The position numbers and the translations under genes are program-made. A stretch of 6,307 nt of DNA from Clostridiales bacterium. Lineage in GTDB: Bacteria > Bacillota > Clostridia > Peptostreptococcales > Anaerovoracaceae. Shown here piece after piece: positions 1 through 5,290 of this stretch (its first letter is position 1; the number at the start of each line of letters is the position of its first letter). The notes beneath the pieces were generated by a model that saw nothing but the letters and a program-made list of their open reading frames with translations, ran no database searches and was not told the DNA's origin. The stretch covers positions 1 through 6,307 of the forward strand of contig WQWG01000042.1 in NCBI GenBank assembly GCA_009785435.1, given 5' to 3'.

Positions 1-2304
1 GCAAACGTTGTCGATGTTTCAAACGCAATACATAGAGTGATTTCAAATCTTGAAACACAATTTCCGGAATTCACGTTCAGAATAAGCTTCGACGAGGCGG
101 AATTTATCCAGCAATCGCTTTCTTCATTATCAAGGGCCGCCATTGTTGGCGGGATACTTGCGATTTTTATCATATTTCTGTTCCTCAGAAACTTCAGAAC
201 AACGCTTGTCATCGCAATATCTGTCCCGGTATCGCTTCTTGTGACCTTTGCGGTCATGGAGTTCCAAGGCATGACGCTCAACCTCATCACGCTTTCCGCT
301 TTGGCACTTGCGATCGGGATATTGATCGATAACTCGATCATTGTACTCGAAAACATATTCCGAACGCGGCAATTTGTTGAGGATCCACATGAGGCGGCCA
401 AGCAAGGTGCAAGTGAAGTATTTATTGCGGTGCTTGCCGCAACGCTGACCTCTCTTGCCGTATTCGTTCCGCTTGCGATGGCATCGGGCCTTGGCGGATT
501 GCTGTTTTATGATTTTTCATTTACGCTCGTCATTGCTCTCGCTGCATCTTTGATCGTATCGCTTACCGCGGTGCCGATGCTTTGTTCCAAGCTCCTGTCA
601 AAGGGCGTTTCCACGAACTATGTCAGGTTTGGACGGCGCAGATATAAATTCAAGCTCATTCATAAGTTTACGGAGTTCATTGATTTTCTGACCAGAAAAT
701 ATGATTCCATCATGAGAGTGGCTTTAAGGAAGAGAAAAAGGGTCATTATCTCCTGTATTTTGGCTTTCGTGATGTCCCTAAGCCTCATCGGCTTTATCGG
801 CACAGAGCTTTTCCCGGAGGCTGACGAAGGAAATTTCAGCATTGGCATTAACATGCCATTTGGAACACCGCTTCACGAAATCGATGTTTTGATGACTGAA
901 ATAGAACAATATGTCTTACTGATTCCCGAAGTCAGACACGCCTCCGTGCGCGTCGGCGGCGGTGGTGGATTCTTCGGTGACGGCAATTCCGGCAATATGA
1001 ACGTTTCTCTCGTGTCACTTTCCGAAAGAAATCGAAGCACCGAAGATGTTGCACGGCAGATCAGAGAGCGGTTCCGGTATACAGCCGGTGCCGAAATCAC
1101 AGTTGCCGGAGCTGCAACGTTTGGCGACATGGTCGGTGGCGGTATAGACATGTCCATCGTGTTAATGGGTACTGATTTTAGGACGCTTGAAGCGATCGGC
1201 AATGACTTGATTTCCGTCATTGCTGAAATTCCGGAAGTTGAAGAAGCTGTCCTTGATGTCGAAGAAGGCAATCCTGAAGTCCGTGTCATCATTGATCGAA
1301 ATATTGCCGCGCATTATGGGGTCAGTGCTTTCCAACTGGCAAACAGTCTGTCCTCTTCATTATCAGGGGTTACGGCAACGCAGCTCAGAGTGGCCGGAGA
1401 AGAAACGAATGTCGTATTGTCTCTTCCCGATACGTTTGCTGAATCCATCGATAATATGCGCCAAATCATGGTAACCGGTTCTGCAGGGATTCCTGTGCCG
1501 GTTGGACAAATTTCCACACTTGAGTTTGACAACTCGCCCGGCACGATCTATCGATTTAATCAACAACGTTCCATCGTGCTGAACGTGAACATAGACAGCG
1601 ACAACCTCGCTGCCACAGCGATGCAAATCATAACCTTGGTTGAAAACTATAACTTCCCGGACGGATATTTCCATCAAGCGTTTGGCATGCAGGAAGAGTT
1701 GTTTAATGCTTTTGGTGGTTTGATCCAAGCCTTTATCATCGCGATTGCACTTGTTTATTTGGTTTTGGCTGCACAGTTCGAATCACTTGTACTGCCTTTC
1801 ATTGTAACGACTTCGATTCCGTTTGCGATGTCGGGTGCATTTGTTGCACTGTTCGTGACAGGAACGGCATTTTCGATGACGTCGCTCTTGGGGCTCGTCA
1901 TGCTCGTCGGGATCGTTATCAACAATTCGATTTTGCTCGTTACGTTTATCTCCAAATACCGCGATACGATGGATCGAAATGAGTCCCTCATTGAAGCCGG
2001 TAAAGTCAGAATGCGCCCAATTCTCATGACAGCGCTCACGACGTGTGCTGCCATGATACCGATTTCTCTTGGTATCGGTGAGGGAGCGGAGATGATGGCA
2101 CCGATGGGCATATCCATTATCGGCGGCCTGATCGCTTCGACTGTTGTCACTCTGGTATTCGTACCGGTACTGTATTCGGTCATCGACGACAATAAGCAAA
2201 AGAGAATGGCGAAAAAAGCGTTGAAAAATGAGAGAATCGCCGCGCTTGAAGCGAAGTGGCGCGAAGAGGATGCAAGGCTTGAGGAGGCAAAAAATGCAAA
2301 GTAA
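1..2304 (+). CDS. RND-family (HAE1/AcrB-like) efflux transporter, 5'-truncated by the window edge
   Basis: Inner-membrane proton-driven exporter, probably of hydrophobic compounds or drugs, working with a membrane-fusion protein that would be encoded upstream. The frame is open from base 1, so the ATG at 37 is internal. 767 residues are visible; AcrB-type proteins are about 1,050, so roughly 270 N-terminal residues, including TM1, are missing. Numbering visible residues from base 1: TM2-TM6 lie at about 45-192, TM7 at 246-268, the second extracytoplasmic porter domain at about 270-565 with a Gly-rich loop near 318-332, and TM8-TM12 at about 570-727. A charged, helix-prone tail (729-767) ends the protein. 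The TM4 motif is LIDNSIIVLEN and TM10 has VINNSILLV, so the AcrB residues D407/D408/K940 read D/N/N. Substrate is not predictable. The stop lies inside the TetR gene. HAE1 rather than heavy-metal RND is a judgement from overall similarity. Confidence 0.93.
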   Translation, partial: ANVVDVSNAIHRVISNLETQFPEFTFRISFDEAEFIQQSLSSLSRAAIVGGILAIFIIFLFLRNFRTTLVIAISVPVSLLVTFAVMEFQGMTLNLITLSALALAIGILIDNSIIVLENIFRTRQFVEDPHEAAKQGASEVFIAVLAATLTSLAVFVPLAMASGLGGLLFYDFSFTLVIALAASLIVSLTAVPMLCSKLLSKGVSTNYVRFGRRRYKFKLIHKFTEFIDFLTRKYDSIMRVALRKRKRVIISCILAFVMSLSLIGFIGTELFPEADEGNFSIGINMPFGTPLHEIDVLMTEIEQYVLLIPEVRHASVRVGGGGGFFGDGNSGNMNVSLVSLSERNRSTEDVARQIRERFRYTAGAEITVAGAATFGDMVGGGIDMSIVLMGTDFRTLEAIGNDLISVIAEIPEVEEAVLDVEEGNPEVRVIIDRNIAAHYGVSAFQLANSLSSSLSGVTATQLRVAGEETNVVLSLPDTFAESIDNMRQIMVTGSAGIPVPVGQISTLEFDNSPGTIYRFNQQRSIVLNVNIDSDNLAATAMQIITLVENYNFPDGYFHQAFGMQEELFNAFGGLIQAFIIAIALVYLVLAAQFESLVLPFIVTTSIPFAMSGAFVALFVTGTAFSMTSLLGLVMLVGIVINNSILLVTFISKYRDTMDRNESLIEAGKVRMRPILMTALTTCAAMIPISLGIGEGAEMMAPMGISIIGGLIASTVVTLVFVPVLYSVIDDNKQKRMAKKALKNERIAALEAKWREEDARLEEAKNAK
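2281..2287 (+). promoter_or_regulatory. Ribosome binding site setting the TetR start
   Basis: GAGGAGG lies six bases before the ATG at 2294, inside the last codons of the transporter gene. It decides in favour of that ATG over the in-frame ATG at 2228, which would add 22 basic residues that do not belong to the TetR fold. Its position means ribosomes finishing the transporter pass directly over it. Confidence 0.8.
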
Positions 2305-2911
2305 AAAAAATCTCAAGCGTGAGCTGATATTGGATACTTCTTTTGATTTATTCCTTTCAAAAGGATATTCAAATACAAAAGTCGTAGATATCGCAACGAA
2401 AGCAGGTATCGGCAAAGGGACTGTCTATGAGTATTTTGAAAGCAAAGAAGCGATCGTTCTTGAACTTGTCAATACGAGGGCAAAGCAGGACTATATGAAA
2501 GTATTTGATGTCGTAGAGAAACTGCCGACTTGCAAGGAGCAGCTGATTCAATATCTGCAAATGCAAATGGAGACGACCGCCAAGTATACGTTGAACGCAA
2601 CCGATTTCAGAAACGAAATTTTGCGCAACAATAGTGAAATTTCAACGAAAATCATAGAGGCAATCCACAGCATCATATTCCTGCACTTTGAGTTTATCTA
2701 CAATGTGATCAAAAAAGGAATCAGCTCCGGCGAATTTAAGAATTTGAGTCCCTATATGGCAACGGTTTGTTTTATGGGCAGTATAAACTTTTATTTAGGT
2801 ATGCTTCACCATGGCGAGGAATATCCTGAAACCAAGATGTTTCGACAGGTTGACTCTGCGAACGGCGAAGAGTCGCTTCTGGATTTTATCTTTGACGGGC
2901 TGCTCGCTTAA
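2294..2911 (+). CDS. TetR/AcrR-family transcriptional regulator
   Basis: A 205-residue DNA-binding repressor of usual family length. The N-terminal helix-turn-helix covers about residues 9-58; the turn and recognition helix are recognisable as KAGIGKGTVYEYFESKEAI (36-54), the classic TetR signature. The rest is a helical ligand and dimerisation domain with no recognisable ligand pocket. The start is chosen by a strong ribosome binding site six bases upstream. The first 11 bases overlap the 3' end of the transporter gene, so the two are co-transcribed and probably translationally coupled. By analogy with AcrR-type systems it most likely represses its own operon and is relieved by a pump substrate. 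Its operator would lie upstream of the window, so this is inference. No separate promoter is evident. Confidence 0.92.
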   Translation: MQSKKNLKRELILDTSFDLFLSKGYSNTKVVDIATKAGIGKGTVYEYFESKEAIVLELVNTRAKQDYMKVFDVVEKLPTCKEQLIQYLQMQMETTAKYTLNATDFRNEILRNNSEISTKIIEAIHSIIFLHFEFIYNVIKKGISSGEFKNLSPYMATVCFMGSINFYLGMLHHGEEYPETKMFRQVDSANGEESLLDFIFDGLLA

Positions 2912-2930
2912 CCGCGAGCGCCTGCCCCTT
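2897..2930 (+). terminator. Possible weak terminator or attenuating hairpin at the TetR 3' end
   Basis: GCTCGC (2902-2907) pairs perfectly with GCGAGC (2914-2919) around a six-base loop that contains the TetR stop codon. The outer GGGC (2897-2900) can pair with GCCC (2924-2927) across a three-base bulge. The bases that follow, CTTTCC, are a poor U-tract, so termination would be partial at best. It may instead protect the 3' end of the mRNA. Read-through into xpt is plausible. Confidence 0.3.
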
Positions 2931-2967
2931 TCCAAAGTAAGTGCTGTGTCTGATGAACATTGAGAAA

Positions 2968-2973
2968 AGAGGA
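2968..2973 (+). promoter_or_regulatory. Ribosome binding site setting the xpt start
   Basis: AGAGGA ends six bases before the ATG at 2980. It supports that start over an in-frame GTG at 2941 and ATG at 2953, both of which would add residues absent from Bacillus Xpt, whose sequence also begins MEALK. Confidence 0.7.
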
Positions 2974-2979
2974 ATTGTC

Positions 2980-3573
2980 ATGGAAGCGCTAAAAAACAAA
3001 ATATTGCACGAAGGCCAGGCCATCGGCTCAGAAATCATCAAAGTAGATAGCTTTCTAAACCAACAGATCGATGCCCAGTTTATGTATGAGATCGGCGATG
3101 AATTCAAACAAAGATTTCAAGACAAACAGGTTGATAAAATATTGACCATTGAGGCAAGCGGAATCGCGATCGCGGTTTGCACATCGAAATCGTTTGCTTA
3201 TCCTCCTGTCGTATTCGCCAAAAAAGCGGCTGCGGGCGAGGTAAGCGAAACAGAAGATGCTTTTTACTCGTATATTGCCAAATCGCTCACAAAAGACACG
3301 ACCTCCCATGTGAAGCTTGCCAAAAAGTTTTTATCGGCGGGAGACAACGTATTGATCATTGATGATCTTTTGGCGTATGGCGAGGCAGCGCTCGCACTTT
3401 GTGACATTGTTAAGCAAGCAGGTGCGCATGTTGTCGGAATCGGAGCCGTGATCGAGAAAGAATTTCAAGGCGGCGGCACGCTCCTCAGAGAAAGCGGCTA
3501 CGCGGTAGAGTCACTTGCCATTATCGAAAAAATCGAAGACGGCAAAATCACATTTAAGCCTGACAACCTTTAA
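2980..3573 (+). CDS. xpt: Xanthine phosphoribosyltransferase
   Basis: Cytoplasmic purine-salvage enzyme converting xanthine and PRPP to XMP and pyrophosphate, feeding GMP synthesis. At 197 residues it matches Bacillus subtilis Xpt (194) end to end: MEALK start, the substrate-region segment KVDSFLNQQID (21-31) with N27, TIEASGIA (56-63), the PRPP-binding segment VLIIDDLLAYGEAA (124-137) and VIEKEF (157-162) with K160. In the PRPP loop the Bacillus ANGQA is AYGEA here; the acidic pair D128/D129 is intact. The gene begins 68 bases after the TetR stop with no room for a purine riboswitch, unlike the well-known xpt leader in Bacillus. It may be co-transcribed with the efflux operon or served by a promoter I cannot see. 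The 3' end overlaps its own terminator stem. A related hypoxanthine/adenine enzyme is much less likely. Confidence 0.95.
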   Translation: MEALKNKILHEGQAIGSEIIKVDSFLNQQIDAQFMYEIGDEFKQRFQDKQVDKILTIEASGIAIAVCTSKSFAYPPVVFAKKAAAGEVSETEDAFYSYIAKSLTKDTTSHVKLAKKFLSAGDNVLIIDDLLAYGEAALALCDIVKQAGAHVVGIGAVIEKEFQGGGTLLRESGYAVESLAIIEKIEDGKITFKPDNL

Positions 3574-3592
3574 GGCCGGTCAGGCCTTTTTT
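3558..3592 (+). terminator. Intrinsic terminator of xpt, overlapping its last codons
   Basis: GCCTGAC (3558-3564) pairs perfectly with GTCAGGC (3579-3585). A small inner stem, CCT/AGG (3567-3569 and 3573-3575), can form in the loop. A run of six T follows at 3587-3592. A competing shorter hairpin, AAGGCC/GGCCTT (3572-3577 and 3583-3588), uses the same T-run. The left arm lies inside the xpt coding sequence. On the minus strand the hairpin follows the convergent gene but has only a weak T-tract. Confidence 0.85.
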
Positions 3593-4217
3593 ATCCGCCG
3601 AGCGTAACATCGCAATCTTGATACCACGCAAGCGCTTCGTGAAAATGCTCTTTTTTAAAGTCAGGCCAATACGTGTCAATGACATACAGATCGGAATACA
3701 CCGACTGTACGGGTAAGAAACCACTGAGGCGTCTGCGCCCTCCCCATCTGATGATCAGATCGATCCTTGAAATATCGGCGGATGCGATGTCGCCTTGCTC
3801 CATTCCCTTTTTCAAGTCCCACGCCCAATCGTAGTTGACCAAAAAATTCAGTTTAATCAGATTACGTCCAAAGCGCACTCTACGATTCGCATACGGCAAG
3901 AGTTCTTTCGGAAATGCCACGGAATCGATGTTTCCGATGACCAAAAGCTCCGCATCACGATTCGCCAAGGTTTCCACCGCGTCAATACACGCTTTTGTAA
4001 AAGCATCCCTTTGTTCGACTGCCCGTTTGTTGTTGTCTTTCGTAAAGCCATAAAAGGTTGCTTCTTTTACACCATACTCGACCATCATCTCATACAACAA
4101 AAATCCGGGAGGCACTCCATAGGCATAGCCGTCCTTTTTGTGAAGTCCATTTTCCTCAGCCCAGCGCCTGTTTCCATCCGGAATGATTCCGATATGGGCG
4201 GGAATTCTTTTGTACAT
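3591..4217 (-). CDS. Divergent cis-prenyltransferase (undecaprenyl diphosphate synthase family)
   Basis: Family members condense isopentenyl diphosphate onto an allylic diphosphate with cis geometry, as in undecaprenyl diphosphate synthesis for cell-wall lipid carriers. This one has 208 residues against roughly 240-255 for housekeeping UppS. Recognisable motifs: HIGIIPDGNRRWA (8-20) with catalytic-type D14; FYGFTKDNNKRA (55-66); LNFLVNYDWAWDL (123-135); DLIIRWGGRRRLSGFLPVQ (153-171) followed by YSDLY and WPDF. The family arginines R157, R163 and S165 are kept. Several positions differ from E. coli UppS: Gly29 to Arg17, His43 to Tyr31, Trp75 to Asn63, Glu198/His199 to Arg161/Arg162, and metal-binding Glu213 to Asp176. 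Product length and substrate are therefore uncertain; it may be a paralogue with a special product or little activity. ATG 4217 is preferred to TTG 4226 by ribosome binding site spacing. It is convergent with xpt, 17 bases apart, and divergent from the acidic protein gene. Confidence 0.85.
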   Translation of the reverse strand: MYKRIPAHIGIIPDGNRRWAEENGLHKKDGYAYGVPPGFLLYEMMVEYGVKEATFYGFTKDNNKRAVEQRDAFTKACIDAVETLANRDAELLVIGNIDSVAFPKELLPYANRRVRFGRNLIKLNFLVNYDWAWDLKKGMEQGDIASADISRIDLIIRWGGRRRLSGFLPVQSVYSDLYVIDTYWPDFKKEHFHEALAWYQDCDVTLGG

Positions 4218-4226
4218 CTTGACCAA

Positions 4227-4232
4227 CCCTCC
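4227..4232 (-). promoter_or_regulatory. Ribosome binding site setting the prenyltransferase start
   Basis: On the minus strand GGAGGG lies nine bases before the ATG at 4217. It directly abuts the alternative TTG codon at 4226, which leaves no spacer, so translation should begin at the ATG, giving MYKRIPAHIG. Confidence 0.75.
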
Positions 4233-4240
4233 GTATTCTA

Positions 4241-4253
4241 AAGAACTGTTCTT
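4241..4253 (-). repeat. Perfect 13-base inverted repeat before the prenyltransferase gene
   Basis: AAGAACTGTTCTT is a perfect palindrome with 6-base arms around one central base, eight bases upstream of the ribosome binding site of the minus-strand gene. It could be an operator for a dimeric regulator. The one-base centre makes an RNA hairpin less natural. No specific regulator can be named; the GAAC/GTTC half-sites resemble those of LexA, but LexA needs a four-base spacer, so it does not fit. Confidence 0.4.
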
Positions 4254-4292
4254 CTATCTTTGCCAACATGAACATCATCTATTCTTTATTTG

Positions 4293-4321
4293 GTTATAAC
4301 ATTTTGATTACAACACTTGAA
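4293..4321 (-). promoter_or_regulatory. Weak candidate promoter for the prenyltransferase gene
   Basis: On the minus strand TTCAAG (4321-4316) and TATAAC (4298-4293) are separated by 17 bases. The -10 matches consensus at five of six positions but the -35 at only three. The -10 lies in the perfect palindrome GTTATAAC (4293-4300). The -35 would overlap the -35 of the opposite-facing promoter, so the two could compete for polymerase. Confidence 0.3.
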
Positions 4322-4345
4322 AAATGATCTGAAACAGTATAAAAT
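4317..4345 (+). promoter_or_regulatory. Housekeeping promoter of the acidic secreted protein
   Basis: TTGAAA (4317-4322) and TAAAAT (4340-4345) are separated by 17 bases, each with five of six consensus matches. Transcription would begin near 4352, giving a leader of about 54 bases before the ATG at 4406. Confidence 0.7.
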
Positions 4346-4355
4346 AGAAAAGTTG

Positions 4356-4374
4356 CTTGACGCTCAGCGTTAAG
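4356..4374 (+). repeat. Inverted repeat / leader hairpin just after the predicted start site
   Basis: CTTGACGC (4356-4363) pairs with GCGTTAAG (4367-4374) around a TCA loop; one of the eight pairs is a G-T wobble. It lies within a few bases of the predicted transcript 5' end and well before the ribosome binding site at 4395-4400. It is either a 5' mRNA-stabilising hairpin or an operator just downstream of the promoter. No T-run follows, so it is not a terminator. Confidence 0.5.
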
Positions 4375-4405
4375 ACCCATTTTACAAAAATACGAAGGAG
4401 AGAAC

Positions 4406-5110
4406 ATGAAAATGAGAAAACTTTTAGCAATCCTGTTAACCTTGTCGCTTGTATTCAGCATGACCGCCGTAGTATTCGCGGATGATGACGCTGCTGAGAC
4501 AGCCAATGGAACGTACGAAGTCGCAGAAGGTACTGCTGACGAAGAAGCCATTGCAGAAGAGGAAGAGGGCGATGAAGCGCCTGTTTTTGAAATTCCTGTA
4601 CCTGAGAGAGTCGTTGTTTCTACGCAAGCCCTTATGATTGACGGCGAGCTTGTAGAAACCACTCAACCTTACAACATCGATGGATCCAACTATTTCAGAC
4701 TACGCGATTTAGCGGCGTTGATGAACGGCACAGGATCGCAGTTCAATGTTACTTTTGAAGCACCTTACATCGTTGTTACTACAGGCGAAGCGTATGAGGC
4801 ACTTGGCACTGAACTTGTTATCGGCGATGACCTGAGCGCTACGACAGTACCAAGCACCCAAGTTCTGATGGTTGATGGTGAGACTGTAGAGATTTTGGTT
4901 TACAACATCGGCGGATACAACTACTTCCAGCTTCGTGGGCTTGGCGAATTGATTGGTTTCACTGTAGACTTTGACGAAGCAACTCGTACAATCATCGTGG
5001 AAACTGCCGTTGTTGATTCTGATGACGACGAAGACGACGAAGACGATGACGATAACGAAGATGATGATGACGAAGACGACGAAGATGACGATGAAGAGGG
5101 CGACGAGTAA
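4406..5110 (+). CDS. Secreted, highly acidic protein with two stalk-type (CuAO-N-like) repeats and a poly-Asp/Glu tail
   Basis: A 234-residue exported protein of unknown role. Residues 1-25 are a classic signal peptide (MKMRK, hydrophobic core, VFA cleavage before D26). An acidic linker (26-57) leads to two related repeats, about 72-131 and 150-201. Each begins STQ and contains L-M-[IV]-D-G-E, then YNI-G and NYF-LR, the pattern of stalk or copper amine oxidase N-terminal-like domains found in many secreted proteins of Bacillota. The tail (204-234) has 28 Asp/Glu among 31 residues. After cleavage the protein has no lysine, histidine or cysteine and only five arginines. It has no sortase motif, membrane anchor or SLH domain, so it is probably released or held by charge. 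Divalent-cation binding is a reasonable inference from the tail, not shown. AAGGAG (4395-4400), five bases before the ATG, sets the start. It has its own promoter and terminator. Confidence 0.9.
   Translation: MKMRKLLAILLTLSLVFSMTAVVFADDDAAETANGTYEVAEGTADEEAIAEEEEGDEAPVFEIPVPERVVVSTQALMIDGELVETTQPYNIDGSNYFRLRDLAALMNGTGSQFNVTFEAPYIVVTTGEAYEALGTELVIGDDLSATTVPSTQVLMVDGETVEILVYNIGGYNYFQLRGLGELIGFTVDFDEATRTIIVETAVVDSDDDEDDEDDDDNEDDDDEDDEDDDEEGDE
5015..5107 (+). repeat. GAY/GAR low-complexity tract encoding the acidic tail
   Basis: Almost pure runs of Asp and Glu codons (GAT, GAC, GAA, GAG) encode residues 204-234. Codons are mixed irregularly rather than repeated as a perfect unit, so it is low-complexity sequence kept at protein level more than a young tandem array. 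Such tracts can still change length by slippage. Confidence 0.85.
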
Positions 5111-5138
5111 ACCCGCTGACTTAATTTAATACGTAAAC

Positions 5139-5175
5139 AAAGGCGATGTGTATGATGTACACATCGTCTTTTATT
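5139..5175 (+). terminator. Intrinsic terminator after the acidic protein gene
   Basis: A long stem pairs the arm at 5139-5152 (core GGCGATGTGTA) with the arm at 5158-5171 (core TACACATCGTC) around the loop TGATG, with one G-T wobble. TTTT (5169-5172) and ATT follow. The upstream A-run gives it a possible, weaker action on the minus strand. Confidence 0.88.
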
Positions 5176-5213
5176 CTGGCGTGCTCTGCCATCTCATTTT
5201 CTAATGATGTAAG

Positions 5214-5243
5214 TTGACAATCCAACACCCAAAATCGTATAAT
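5214..5243 (+). promoter_or_regulatory. Perfect-consensus housekeeping promoter of the aconitase gene
   Basis: TTGACA (5214-5219) and TATAAT (5238-5243) match consensus at every position, with an 18-base spacer. The start site would fall near 5250, giving a leader of about 41 bases. Such a strong core promoter would normally need a repressor to be controlled; a dyad lies directly at the start site. Confidence 0.85.
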
Positions 5244-5259
5244 GGTATACAAATGTATA
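5243..5259. promoter_or_regulatory. Candidate operator at the aconitase start site
   Basis: TATACA (5246-5251), two bases, then TGTATA (5254-5259) is a perfect inverted repeat covering the predicted +1. An overlapping near-palindrome, TGGTATACAA (5243-5252), has one mismatch from TTGTATACAA and resembles FadR-type GntR half-sites. Protein bound here would block polymerase. The regulator is not identified. The site does not match the ATAA-N-TTAT type dyads known for CcpC at Bacillus citB. Confidence 0.5.
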
Positions 5260-5290
5260 TATAAAATCTACACAACGAGGAGCCAACCAT

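Noticed and set aside
2228..2293. Longer TetR start at the ATG at 2228 (227 residues)
   Set aside because: The added basic residues overlap transporter codons, precede the TetR fold, and lack a ribosome binding site as good as the one before 2294.
1783..2415. 210-codon minus-strand ORF opposite the transporter and TetR genes
   Set aside because: Its translation is low-complexity, rich in Arg, His and Cys, with no recognisable domain or ribosome binding site; it is a shadow of the plus-strand genes.
2852..2874. GACTCT/AGAGTC hairpin in the 3' part of the TetR gene
   Set aside because: Six pairs with an 11-base loop inside coding sequence, with no T-run and no context; likely chance.
2850..2889. 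TTGACT as a -35 box for an xpt promoter
   Set aside because: No acceptable -10 hexamer lies 16-18 bases downstream; the AT-rich TTTTAT is 28 bases away.
2941..2979. Longer xpt start at GTG 2941 or ATG 2953
   Set aside because: Bacillus Xpt begins at the equivalent of 2980 and the best ribosome binding site fits that codon.
3795..4241. 148-codon plus-strand ORF opposite the prenyltransferase
   Set aside because: The minus-strand frame has clear family motifs; this frame has none.
4241..4253. LexA/SOS box
   Set aside because: GAAC and GTTC half-sites are separated by one base, not the four needed for the Bacillus-type SOS box.
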